Assembly: GCA_910578765.1 (NCBI GenBank)
Contig: CAJTRW010000025.1
Location: 1 to 26,273 of the forward strand
Direction of reading: 5' to 3'
DNA: 26,273 nt
DNA from: an uncultured Christensenella sp.
Lineage (GTDB): Bacteria > Bacillota > Clostridia > Christensenellales > Borkfalkiaceae
The number at the start of each line of letters is the position of its first letter. Within the stretch, counting starts at the first letter, position 1. Of the stretch, positions 1 through 7,744 are shown in pieces. The notes under the pieces were generated by a model. It was not told the origin of the DNA, did not search any database, and saw nothing but the letters and a program-made list of their open reading frames with translations. A program made the position numbers and the translations under genes.

Positions 1-828
1 CAGATGCCTCAGCAGATGCCTCAACCCGTTCCTCAGCCTCAATATGTTCAACAGCAACAGCCTGTAAACAATAACGAGCTTGAAGAAATAAAGAAGCAGT
101 TAAAGAGAATCCGTGCGGAACAGCGCGCGCAGCGATACGGTCAGCCCATGGCAATGCCTATGCAAGCGCCCGCGGCACCGCAAATGCCGGTGCAGTATGC
201 CCAGCCTCAGCCTCAATACGGCGCGGCAATGTCGCCTTCGTCGCTTGATGCAAACGCGTTGGCAATGGCAAAGCTTGAAGCAAAGCTTGACAACATGCAC
301 ACGGAGCAAAGCGCAGTAAACGCGGCAAGAATGGAAGCGGAGTTTGCGAAGATGCGTGCAGACATGTACGGCAACGCATCGCACGGCCAGCAGCCGATGT
401 ATATGCCTATGCCTCAGATGCAGCAGGCGCCCGCGCAGCCTCAGTACGTGCCTCAGCCTGTAATCCAGCAGGCACCGCCGGTACAAGCGGCGGCTCAGCC
501 TCAGGTGCAGGCGGCAGACGCAAACAACCCTACAATGTTGGGCGAAGTTCTGGCGTCTATGGTAAGAAGCCTTGCGGCAGGTCAGGCAATGCAGGAAGTA
601 GCGGCAACAAGCGATCCTCAGCCTGTGAAAGAGGTAAAGACGGTGTCGGAACAGCCTGCGATAAACGCAGTGCCTTCGCAGAGCATCTACCCGCCCGATG
701 CGGTAATAACGACTACGACGACGGTAGATACGACGAAAGCAGCGGCAAAGAGCGTAGCGGAAGCAGAGCGCGACAGCCGGGAAACGTTCTTTGACATAGA
801 CGGCTTCTATGACAAATTCGAGGGCTGA
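1..828 (+). CDS. Pro/Gln/Met-rich protein, 3' part (5' end outside window)
   Basis: The frame is open from the first base, so the ATG at position 4 is probably an internal Met and the gene starts upstream. The visible 275 residues are low complexity: P/Q/M-rich stretches with recurring PQPQY-type units, a short charged helix-like segment (about residues 25-45, ELEEIKKQLKRIRAEQ), a second Ala/Glu/Lys-rich helical segment (about residues 82-120), then more P/Q-rich linker. It ends in an acidic/aromatic tail (FFDIDGFYDKFEG) that looks like a short conserved docking peptide. No catalytic domain is visible. This is probably a disordered, coiled-coil-containing tail of a larger structural or cell-envelope/division protein, but I do not recognise the family. 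A strong terminator follows 29 nt after the stop. Confidence 0.6.
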   Translation, partial: QMPQQMPQPVPQPQYVQQQQPVNNNELEEIKKQLKRIRAEQRAQRYGQPMAMPMQAPAAPQMPVQYAQPQPQYGAAMSPSSLDANALAMAKLEAKLDNMHTEQSAVNAARMEAEFAKMRADMYGNASHGQQPMYMPMPQMQQAPAQPQYVPQPVIQQAPPVQAAAQPQVQAADANNPTMLGEVLASMVRSLAAGQAMQEVAATSDPQPVKEVKTVSEQPAINAVPSQSIYPPDAVITTTTTVDTTKAAAKSVAEAERDSRETFFDIDGFYDKFEG

Positions 829-857
829 AAACGCCTGAAAATACAGTAACAATTCCG

Positions 858-884
858 AAAAACCGAGCCTTAGGCTCGGTTTTT
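858..884 (+). terminator. Rho-independent terminator after the P/Q-rich gene
   Basis: A perfect stem (AACCGAGCC at 861-869 with GGCTCGGTT at 873-881, extendable by flanking A:T pairs) with a 3-nt loop TTA is followed directly by a T run. It separates the upstream gene from the DnaA-box region. Confidence 0.9.
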
Positions 885-1009
885 TGGTCTTTTAATAAAA
901 AATATATTCTTATAATAGGTTCCATAGGGATAATCCATTGCGAATAATTGAGGATAACGGACTTTTTTATAGCTATTTATCAATAGGAGTATGAAGGCAG
1001 TTACGGTTT

Positions 1010-1215
1010 TGTGGATAACTTACGATATTTTACGTTTCGATTCGGTAAAATACTGTTTTTATCCACTGAAAGTTGTCCACAATTTTATTGTGGAAAGTGC
1101 GCTGTAATACAAGTTTAAAAAAATTATCCACAATTTATTAACATTTTGAATTAAAAACGACTAATGCGACGGTTTTAAACATTTATAAACGTAATTCCGT
1201 ATATATTTATCCACA
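1010..1215. other. DnaA-box cluster, oriC-like
   Basis: Three perfect 9-mers matching TTATCCACA lie at 1010-1018 (reverse strand, TGTGGATAA), 1124-1132 and 1207-1215. Two 8/9 matches lie at 1059-1067 (TTATCCACT) and 1073-1081 (TTGTCCACA), and a 7/9 match on the reverse strand at 1089-1097 (TGTGGAAAG). All are in non-coding, very AT-rich DNA between the terminator at 858-884 and the V-ATPase promoter. AT-rich tracts at about 1110-1160 and 1180-1250 could act as an unwinding element. Box density and AT-richness are as expected for a bacterial replication origin, but dnaA, dnaN, rpmH and rnpA are not adjacent. A DnaA-titration or regulatory cluster is therefore equally possible. Confidence 0.7.
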
Positions 1216-1287
1216 ATATAAAAAACGGTAAACATATATTTATATTTTCCTTTCGCGCTTTTAATACCCGTTTCGCACAATTTTTAT

Positions 1288-1316
1288 TTGCAAATTACAA
1301 TCTTATATGGTAAAAT
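1288..1316 (+). promoter_or_regulatory. Promoter of the V-ATPase operon
   Basis: A -35 box TTGCAA (1288-1293), a 17-nt spacer and an extended -10 (TGG then TAAAAT, 1311-1316). The start codon of the first gene is at 1327, only 10 nt after the -10 box. The expected transcription start (about 1322-1324) leaves a leader of 3-5 nt, with no room for a Shine-Dalgarno site. Downstream DnaA boxes end about 70 nt before this promoter. Confidence 0.65.
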
Positions 1317-1326
1317 ATAACATATT

Positions 1327-1644
1327 ATGAACGAAATTATAAAAAGCATAACCGATGCCGAGCAGAAGGCGGCTGAAATAAAACAAGACGCATTGCTGCG
1401 CGCGGCTGAAATTTCCGCGCAGGCGGAGGAACGCGCGGTCGAAATAGACAAGCTTTCCGCGGCGGAATGCAGAGAATTGCGTGAAAAAATTCTCAAAGAC
1501 GCCACTGTTCGCGCTCAGAACGGGTACGACGCCGAAATTTCCGCAAAACGCGCGGAGTCGGCAAAGTATGCGGAACAATGTCTGAAAAACGCCGACAGGC
1601 CGGTTCACGATATAGTACGGAGGTTGACGGTTGGCAATCGCTGA
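1327..1644 (+). CDS. ntpF: V-type ATPase coiled-coil stalk subunit (H/G-like)
   Basis: A 105-residue protein that is almost entirely Ala/Glu/Lys/Arg-rich helix with heptad-like spacing (AEQKAAEIKQDALLRAAEI). This is typical of the short peripheral-stalk subunit (called H, G, or NtpF in Enterococcus) that pairs with subunit E to form the stator linking V1 to subunit I. It is the first gene of the operon, matching the E. hirae order ntpF-I-K-E-C-G-A-B-D. Its 3' end overlaps the start of ntpI by 14 nt, suggesting translational coupling. The ATG has no Shine-Dalgarno site and sits 10 nt after the promoter -10 box. Identity rests mainly on composition and position, since these stalk proteins diverge fast. 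Confidence 0.8.
   Translation: MNEIIKSITDAEQKAAEIKQDALLRAAEISAQAEERAVEIDKLSAAECRELREKILKDATVRAQNGYDAEISAKRAESAKYAEQCLKNADRPVHDIVRRLTVGNR
1619..1633 (+). promoter_or_regulatory. Ribosome binding site that fixes the TTG start of ntpI
   Basis: GGAGG at 1619-1623 lies 7 nt before the TTG at 1631 and 22 nt before the next in-frame ATG (1646), so TTG is the start. The resulting N-terminus (MAIAEMSKLNL) also matches the usual beginning of subunit I proteins. Confidence 0.85.
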
Positions 1645-3607
1645 AATGAGCAAGCTTAATCTTGCGGCCATGAATTACGACAGGGACTGCATTCTCAACG
1701 CCCTGCAACGTACGCGCGCCGCAGAGATTAAACTTCATTACGACGCCGAAAATACGGACGCTATGGCGGCCGACACTGAAAACTTGCGCGACTATCTCGA
1801 TAAAACGGAGGGCGCGCTGTCTTTGCTTGTTTCGGAAGCAGACGCTTATAATAAAGAAAACAAGGTCAAATCCGACGATTTGAAGGACGGATTTGACGTT
1901 TCTTATACCCAATTTACGGCGGCTAAGGATATGCGTGCCGAAATGGATTCGCTTGTAAACACGATAAACGGACTGAATTTGCGTAAAAAAGAGCTTCTTT
2001 CAGAGCTAAACAAAACGGTTAAATTAAAGGAGGAAGCGCTGATATACAGCGCGGTGGACAGTCCGCTTGAAGATTTTACGGATACCCGCCGCGTAAAAAT
2101 AAAGCTTGGTACGGTGCCGTTGCCGCTTGCGGATAATTTTTCCGCCGCCTGCGCCGCCGCGCCGCTTATTCAGTGCGAAATGCTTGGCTCCGACGCCGAA
2201 AACGCGCTTTTTATATTCGTTGCGCATAAAAGCGTGTCGGATACGGCGGAAGGTATCTTGCAGGAGTCGGGCTTTGTTCCCTGTCCGTTTTCGGGCAGTA
2301 GGTCGGGTAAAGAAGTGTACGACGATATTCTTTGCTTGGAAGAAAAAATACGGGCGGACCTGAAAGAAAATTCCGAGAAAATGTATTCGCTCGCCCCGCG
2401 CGTGCGCGGCATGAAAATATATTGTGATTATCTGGGCTTCGAGCTTGAAAAAGCAAATCTTTCCGATAAGCTTCGCTGTACGCAGAAAACCTTTCTCTTG
2501 GAGGCGTACGTCCCCAAGGAGGCGCAGGACAGCGTAAGAGAGGAGCTGTCCTCGGCAACCAACGCCGTTTACTTCGAGTTTTCCGAACCTGCGGAGGACG
2601 AAATTCCGCCTACGCTTTTAAAAAACAACGCGGCGGTAAAAAACTTCGAAGCTATTACAAATATGTATTCGCCTGTAAGCTATCGCGAATTCGACCCCAA
2701 CACGGTAATGGCACTGTTTTACAGCGTATTTCTCGGCTTTATAATGGCGGACGTCGGCTACGGTCTGTTAATGTTCGTCATAGGCGGATTTATATATCTG
2801 AGAAGCAAACGCGACACCGGTCTTAAAAGACTTTCCGGAGTTTTCGCCATAGGCGGAATTTTTGCCGTCGTCTGGGGATTGCTTTTCAATTCGTTTTTCG
2901 GCATGCAGCCGCCGTTTATGCCCACGTTATTGCCCGATCCGCAAAAAGAGATGTGGACGGTAATGGGAATAAAGATACCGGCTGTTCTTATAATCAGTTT
3001 GCTTTTGGGAATGGTTCAGCTTTGCGCGGGATACCTGTGTAAAGCGGTGCAGTGCTGGCGCAGGAATCATATTGCGGACGGCATTTTCGACGGACTTGTC
3101 TGGTCGGTTTTCACCGTGGGCGTCGCCCTTGCGGTCGTAGGACTTGTTGACCAGTTCAAAGCGCCCAAGCTTATAACTTATATAGGCGGAATCACTGCAG
3201 GGGCTTCACTGCTGTGCGCCATGCTTACCGCCGGCAGGAAGGAAAAACTTCTCGGCAAATTCACCAAGGGCTTCGGCGCGGCGTACGGGGTAATAAACTT
3301 CGCTTCGGACATTTTAAGCTACGCAAGACTTTACGGTCTTATGCTGTCAGGCGCGGTAATAGCGCAGATAGTTTCGCGCTATGCGGTCGACTTTATCACG
3401 GGCGGCAACGCCATGCTTATAATTCTCGGCGCGGTGTTAATGATAGTCGGCCACGGCTTCAATCTCGCGATAGGACTTTTAGGCGCGTACATTCACGACG
3501 CAAGACTTCAATACGTTGAATTTTACGGCAGATTTTTCGAGGGGGAGGGAGAACTGTTTTCTCCGCTCGGCTCGGATTTCAAGTACGTAAATTTAAATAT
3601 CAAATAA
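1631..3607 (+). CDS. ntpI: V-type ATPase membrane subunit I (a-subunit)
   Basis: A 658-residue protein, the normal size for the family. The N-terminal half (to about 350) is soluble, alpha-helical and charged, and forms the stator collar. The C-terminal half has multiple hydrophobic segments, starting near residue 360 with the family motif MADVGYGLLMF. The essential ion-channel arginine is present in LSYARLYGL (Arg566), and the C-terminus has the usual GAYIHDARLQYVEFYGRFF signature. It works with the K ring to move ions (predicted Na+) across the cytoplasmic membrane. It starts with TTG at 1631 (see the RBS entry), overlaps ntpF by 14 nt, and is followed 23 nt later by ntpK with its own ribosome site. 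Confidence 0.97.
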   Translation: MAIAEMSKLNLAAMNYDRDCILNALQRTRAAEIKLHYDAENTDAMAADTENLRDYLDKTEGALSLLVSEADAYNKENKVKSDDLKDGFDVSYTQFTAAKDMRAEMDSLVNTINGLNLRKKELLSELNKTVKLKEEALIYSAVDSPLEDFTDTRRVKIKLGTVPLPLADNFSAACAAAPLIQCEMLGSDAENALFIFVAHKSVSDTAEGILQESGFVPCPFSGSRSGKEVYDDILCLEEKIRADLKENSEKMYSLAPRVRGMKIYCDYLGFELEKANLSDKLRCTQKTFLLEAYVPKEAQDSVREELSSATNAVYFEFSEPAEDEIPPTLLKNNAAVKNFEAITNMYSPVSYREFDPNTVMALFYSVFLGFIMADVGYGLLMFVIGGFIYLRSKRDTGLKRLSGVFAIGGIFAVVWGLLFNSFFGMQPPFMPTLLPDPQKEMWTVMGIKIPAVLIISLLLGMVQLCAGYLCKAVQCWRRNHIADGIFDGLVWSVFTVGVALAVVGLVDQFKAPKLITYIGGITAGASLLCAMLTAGRKEKLLGKFTKGFGAAYGVINFASDILSYARLYGLMLSGAVIAQIVSRYAVDFITGGNAMLIILGAVLMIVGHGFNLAIGLLGAYIHDARLQYVEFYGRFFEGEGELFSPLGSDFKYVNLNIK

Positions 3608-3630
3608 AAACTTCGGAGGTTTTTTAAACA

Positions 3631-4077
3631 ATGAATACTGGTAACGTTATCGGTATAATCGGAATCGCCCTGTGCGTTCTGCTTTGCGGAATAGGTTCGA
3701 GTATCGGTCTTTACAAGACGGGTACCGCGGCGGCGGGCGTATTGGGGGAAAATCCCAAAAAGTTCGGCAAGGTGCTCGTTCTCGTGCTTCTGCCGGCTAC
3801 GCAGGGTATTTACGGCTTCATTATCGGCATAATCGCTTCGTCCTCGCTCGGTGACATTACGACCGTGGCGCAGGGTTGGACGCTTTTCGGCGCGGTAATG
3901 CCTATGGCGGTTTCGGGCTTGATTACGGGCTTCTTCCAGGGCAAGTCCGCCGTCAACTGTATCTATGCAGTAGGCAAGCAGGACTCTCTCGGAGGTAAGC
4001 TTATAATTTACCCTGCCATGATAGAGTTCTACGCTATTTTGGGACTTATCATTTCCATAATGTTGGTAGCGGTCTGA
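3631..4077 (+). CDS. ntpK: V-type ATPase proteolipid subunit K, predicted Na+-binding
   Basis: A 148-residue, four-helix proteolipid made of two fused hairpins, forming the rotor ring. Residues corresponding to the Na+ site of Enterococcus hirae NtpK (Leu61, Thr64, Gln65, Gln110, Glu139) are all present with a constant offset of seven: Leu54, Thr57, Gln58 (in LLPATQGIYGF), Gln103 (in FFQGKSAV) and Glu132 (in PAMIEFYAILG). Only the second hairpin carries the ion-binding carboxylate, as in V-type rings. A good GGAGG site (3615-3619) precedes the ATG. Na+ specificity is inferred from these residues and knowledge of the E. hirae structure. Confidence 0.97.
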   Translation: MNTGNVIGIIGIALCVLLCGIGSSIGLYKTGTAAAGVLGENPKKFGKVLVLVLLPATQGIYGFIIGIIASSSLGDITTVAQGWTLFGAVMPMAVSGLITGFFQGKSAVNCIYAVGKQDSLGGKLIIYPAMIEFYAILGLIISIMLVAV

Positions 4078-4080
4078 TTT

Positions 4081-4656
4081 ATGAGCGAACAGTCAATCGT
4101 CGAAAGAATACTGTACGACGCCGACATGGAGGCGCGTACGGTAATTTCGGAAGCGGAAAAGAAAGCCGCCGAAACGGTTGCTCTCGCTTCCGAGCGCGCG
4201 AAGCGCAATAAAGAGGGCGCCTTGGCGGAAGCAAAGGAAAAGGCGACAGCGATACTTGACGGAAAAGCGGCTTCGGCGCGGCTCGAATGCTCGAAAATAC
4301 TTCTCGGCGAAAAACGCGGCGTTATAGACGCAGTGTATTCGCGCGCTTTAAAACAGCTTAACGCGCTCAATAAAACCGAAAGTGTGCGCCTTGCGGAGGG
4401 TTTGCTTACGCAGTACGCGGAAGCGGGCGACGAAATAGTTTTCGCGGAAAATTATTGCTTCGCATCCGACGTTTCAAAGCTTTCTGTCGTCAGGGAAAGG
4501 AAGCTGAAAGTTTCTTCTAAGACCGCGGATTTGGACGGCGGCTTTATACTGCGCGGCAAAAACTGCGACAAAAATATTTCCTACGGCGCGCTTCTTGCGG
4601 AGGACAGGGAAAAACACCAGTCAGAAATAGCGGCAAAATTATTCATAACGGGTTAA
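4081..4656 (+). CDS. ntpE: V-type ATPase peripheral-stalk subunit E
   Basis: A 191-residue protein. The N-terminal ~110 residues form a long Ala/Glu/Lys coiled coil (AEKKAAETVALASERAKRNK). The C-terminal ~80 residues form a compact alpha/beta domain ending in a segment (LDGGFILRGKNCDKNISYGALL) very like the family pattern (GG..L....I..D.S...LL). It pairs with the NtpF-type subunit as the stator and contacts the A3B3 head. It starts 3 nt after the ntpK stop, so it is co-transcribed and probably translationally coupled. Confidence 0.93.
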   Translation: MSEQSIVERILYDADMEARTVISEAEKKAAETVALASERAKRNKEGALAEAKEKATAILDGKAASARLECSKILLGEKRGVIDAVYSRALKQLNALNKTESVRLAEGLLTQYAEAGDEIVFAENYCFASDVSKLSVVRERKLKVSSKTADLDGGFILRGKNCDKNISYGALLAEDREKHQSEIAAKLFITG

Positions 4657-4660
4657 ATTA

Positions 4661-5638
4661 ATGGCGACAGACGTACTGTATACGGACGGCGTAATTGCCG
4701 CGCGGGAAAAATATCTTCTCAAAGACAAGCTGGTCAAGCTTTGCGAAAGCGGTCCGGAGGACGCGTTGCGCGCCGTCACGGAAAGCGGCTTCGGCAAAGG
4801 AACGGAAATCGTTTCGGTATACGATTACGAAAAACTGGTTGCCGCGGACGAGGCGGCTATCGACGCGTTCATACTTGAATATTCTCCTTCCGAGGCGGAA
4901 AAGACGTACCTGCTTGCCCCGCGCGATTTTCATAATTTAAAAGCGCTTTTAAAGGCGCAATACACGGGTGCGGACGTCGGAAAGATGCTTGCGCCCCAAG
5001 GAATTATTCCCTTGCGCGTTTTGGAGCAATGCGTGAAAAATAACGATTTTTCACAGCTTGCGGACGAGCTTAAAGAGGCGGCGCAACAAGCCGCCGCGCT
5101 TTTCGCGGATGCCGACGGCACATTTGTTTCCGGCGCGGAAATAGGCGCGCTGTTTGAAAAGGCGCAGTATAAATATCTTGCACGGCTGTGTAAAAGAAAA
5201 CCGCTTTTGAAAAAGCTTTTGTCCGCGCGGGCGGATATGACTAATATTCTGACCGCGTTGCGCTCGCCCGATAAAGAAACGGCTGAAAAGTTTTATCTTG
5301 ACGGCGGCAAACTGCCGCATAATCTTCTGGGTGAAATTTTTTCCGAAGACAGCGGGCGTGCGGAAAGCTGTCTTGACGGAACGGCTTACGCAGAATTCTA
5401 TAAAAAATGTCTTGACGACAGGCGGGAGGGGCTTCCCCACACCGCGGCGGAGCGCGAGACGGAAAACTACGAAGTCAGATTTTTCGCCGCAAAAAAGTAC
5501 GAGCTTGTGAGGAACCAGCCCTTTTTATATTACGTATTCAGACGCCGCGCGGAAAACGCCGACGTGAGGATACTTTTCGTCTGTCTTTTGGCAGGCATGA
5601 AGGATTACGAGATAAAAGCGCGGCTCAGGTCGGTTTAA
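4661..5638 (+). CDS. ntpC: V-type ATPase subunit C (d-like)
   Basis: A 325-residue, all-helical subunit that sits as a socket on the K ring and joins it to the central shaft. Family features include the DFHNLKALLKAQYTG segment near residues 89-104, the internal helical repeat, and a C-terminal ending in MKDYEIKARLRSV, close to the usual [K]..E...IR...R. Size is typical (320-380). It starts 4 nt after the ntpE stop and 9 nt separate its stop from the next gene. Confidence 0.93.
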   Translation: MATDVLYTDGVIAAREKYLLKDKLVKLCESGPEDALRAVTESGFGKGTEIVSVYDYEKLVAADEAAIDAFILEYSPSEAEKTYLLAPRDFHNLKALLKAQYTGADVGKMLAPQGIIPLRVLEQCVKNNDFSQLADELKEAAQQAAALFADADGTFVSGAEIGALFEKAQYKYLARLCKRKPLLKKLLSARADMTNILTALRSPDKETAEKFYLDGGKLPHNLLGEIFSEDSGRAESCLDGTAYAEFYKKCLDDRREGLPHTAAERETENYEVRFFAAKKYELVRNQPFLYYVFRRRAENADVRILFVCLLAGMKDYEIKARLRSV

Positions 5639-5647
5639 GGAGCGGAT

Positions 5648-5965
5648 ATGACCGGAAAAATTGCAATTATAGGCGACGGCGACAGCATAACTGTGTTCAA
5701 GGCCGCGGGGGTCGCGGCGTTCGCCGCCGAGGACGAAACTAAAGCCAGGGACGCTTTGAGAAAAGCCGCTAAGGAATATCGGATAATTTTTCTCACAGAG
5801 GAGCTTTACAGACCTTTGGAGCAGTTTATAAAGCGGTTTGACGAACAGCCCTATCCGGTTGTTTTAAGTATTCCGTCCAAAAACGGAAGCACGGGTCACG
5901 GCGCAGAGCTTTTGAAAAGCGCTATGGAGCGGGCGCTCGGCGTGGATATATTATTCAATAACTGA
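5648..5965 (+). CDS. ntpG: V-type ATPase subunit F
   Basis: A 105-residue subunit with the Rossmann-like fold expected of V-ATPase subunit F (named NtpG in Enterococcus, hence the symbol). It opens with the KIAIIGDGDSITVFKAAG motif, has the central IIFLTEELYRPL strand, and ends with a Pro-Val-Val-Leu-Ser-Ile-Pro strand and a glycine-rich turn (SKNGSTGHG). It binds the lower end of subunit D in the rotating shaft. A ribosome site (AAGGAGCGG at 5637-5645) overlaps the ntpC stop. Confidence 0.95.
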   Translation: MTGKIAIIGDGDSITVFKAAGVAAFAAEDETKARDALRKAAKEYRIIFLTEELYRPLEQFIKRFDEQPYPVVLSIPSKNGSTGHGAELLKSAMERALGVDILFNN

Positions 5966-5977
5966 AAAGGATAGATT

Positions 5978-7744
5978 ATGGCAGGTAAAACGGTAAAAAT
6001 TTCGGGACCGCTGATAATAGCGGAAGGCATGGCGGACTGTAAAATGTACGACGTCGTGCACGTTTCAGACAGCGGTCTTATAGGCGAGATAATAGAACTG
6101 AGGGGGGATAAAGCTTCCGTTCAGGTATATGAAGAAACTTCGGGGCTGGGGCCTGGGGAGGAAGTGGTCTCCACGGGAGAGCCGCTCTCCGTCGAGCTTG
6201 CGCCCGGACTTCTCGCCGGAATATTCGACGGAATTCAGCGCCCCTTGACGACGCTGTTCTTCAAATACGGCTCGCGCATATCGCGCGGCGTTTCGGTAAA
6301 TAACCTCGACAGAGAAAAGAAGTGGCATTTTTCGCCTCGCGTCAGGTCGGGCGATACCGTTGGCGAGGGAGACGTTCTCGGCGTGGTACAGGAAACCGAA
6401 GTAATAGAGCACAGAATTATGGTGCCCAACGGTATGAGCGGCAAAGTCGTTTCCGTGCAGGAGGGCGATTTTACGATAGAAGACACCGTGGCCGTTATTC
6501 AGACGGGCAAGGGCAAAAAACCCGTAAGCATGCTCAGGAAATGGCCCGTGCGCAGGGGCAGACCTTACAGAGAAAAGCTTACGCCGGATACGCCCATGGT
6601 TACGGGGCAGAGAGTTATCGATACTCTGTTTCCTGTTGCCCGCGGCGGCGTCGCCGCCGTTCCCGGACCTTTCGGAAGCGGCAAAACGGTCGTGCAGCAC
6701 CAGCTTGCCAAATGGGCGGACGCGGATATAATCGTCTACATCGGCTGCGGTGAACGCGGAAACGAAATGACGGACGTTCTGCACGAATTCCCCGCGCTTA
6801 CCGACCCGAAAACGGGCGAGCCTTTGATGAAGCGCACGGTTCTTATAGCAAATACGTCGGACATGCCCGTCGCCGCGCGAGAGGCGTCCATTTATACGGG
6901 CATAACCATTGCGGAATACTTCCGCGACATGGGCTATAACGTGGCGATTATGGCGGACTCCACTTCGCGTTGGGCGGAAGCTCTGCGAGAGATGAGCGGC
7001 AGGCTCGAAGAAATGCCGGGCGACGAGGGATATCCCGCTTACCTTTCCAGCCGCCTTGCGGAGTTTTACGAGCGCGCGGGCGTCGTAAAAATTCTGGGCG
7101 CGGGCGACAGGTGCGGTTCGGTTACCGCGATAGGCGCGGTTTCCCCTCCCGGAGGCGATTTGTCGGAACCGGTAGCTCAGGCTACGCTTAGAATTGTAAA
7201 GGTTTTCTGGGGACTTTCGGCGTCTTTGGCGTACAAACGTCATTTCCCCGCAATAGACTGGCTTATAAGCTATTCGCTTTACGCGGACAAGCTTAAAGAC
7301 TGGTTTGACGGAAACGTCGGTCAGGACTTTTTCCGTTACCGTCAGTTTGTTATGACGGTGTTGCAGGAGGAAGCCGCGCTGGACGAAATAGTAAGACTTG
7401 TCGGCATGGACGCGCTTTCTTCAAAGGACAGGCTGACAATGGAAACGGCTAAAATAATCCGCGAGGATTACCTTCATCAAAACGCTTTCGACGACGTTGA
7501 CACATACACGTCCATGAAAAAGCAGTATTTAATGCTAAAACTTATTTACGAATTTTATTCGCGCGCCAAGGAAACGGTTGAAGCTTTCGCGCCGCTGAAC
7601 GAAATACTCGCCCTTTCCTGTAAGGAAAAGATAGGGCGCGCAAAGTATATAAAAGAGGACAATCTTAAAGAGTTCGACGAAATTTTGAAGCTTACCGGCA
7701 GTGAGATGAAGTCGGTTTGCAGCGGAGGCGGCGAAGATGTTTAA
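5978..7744 (+). CDS. ntpA: V-type ATPase catalytic subunit A
   Basis: A 588-residue catalytic subunit, the normal length. Walker A is GPFGSGKT (230-237), followed by GERGNEM (258-264) with the catalytic-site glutamate. The long non-homologous insertion typical of A subunits (about residues 110-200) is present, as are the ADSTSRWAEALREMSGRLEEMP and SPPGGDLSEPV motifs. It hydrolyses or makes ATP in the A3B3 head on the cytoplasmic side. It overlaps ntpB by 8 nt (ATG of ntpB at 7737), a translational coupling that would keep A and B equimolar. Confidence 0.99.
   Translation: MAGKTVKISGPLIIAEGMADCKMYDVVHVSDSGLIGEIIELRGDKASVQVYEETSGLGPGEEVVSTGEPLSVELAPGLLAGIFDGIQRPLTTLFFKYGSRISRGVSVNNLDREKKWHFSPRVRSGDTVGEGDVLGVVQETEVIEHRIMVPNGMSGKVVSVQEGDFTIEDTVAVIQTGKGKKPVSMLRKWPVRRGRPYREKLTPDTPMVTGQRVIDTLFPVARGGVAAVPGPFGSGKTVVQHQLAKWADADIIVYIGCGERGNEMTDVLHEFPALTDPKTGEPLMKRTVLIANTSDMPVAAREASIYTGITIAEYFRDMGYNVAIMADSTSRWAEALREMSGRLEEMPGDEGYPAYLSSRLAEFYERAGVVKILGAGDRCGSVTAIGAVSPPGGDLSEPVAQATLRIVKVFWGLSASLAYKRHFPAIDWLISYSLYADKLKDWFDGNVGQDFFRYRQFVMTVLQEEAALDEIVRLVGMDALSSKDRLTMETAKIIREDYLHQNAFDDVDTYTSMKKQYLMLKLIYEFYSRAKETVEAFAPLNEILALSCKEKIGRAKYIKEDNLKEFDEILKLTGSEMKSVCSGGGEDV

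Noticed and set aside
100..852. 250-codon minus-strand open frame rich in Arg, His, Cys
   Set aside because: It is the complement of a low-complexity Pro/Gln/Ala-rich gene; composition is not protein-like and the frame runs through the terminator.
6065..7243. 392-codon minus-strand open frame opposite ntpA
   Set aside because: A shadow of the GC-biased codon use of ntpA, which is unmistakably the real gene. The same applies to 7923-8714 (-) and 9229-9741 (-).
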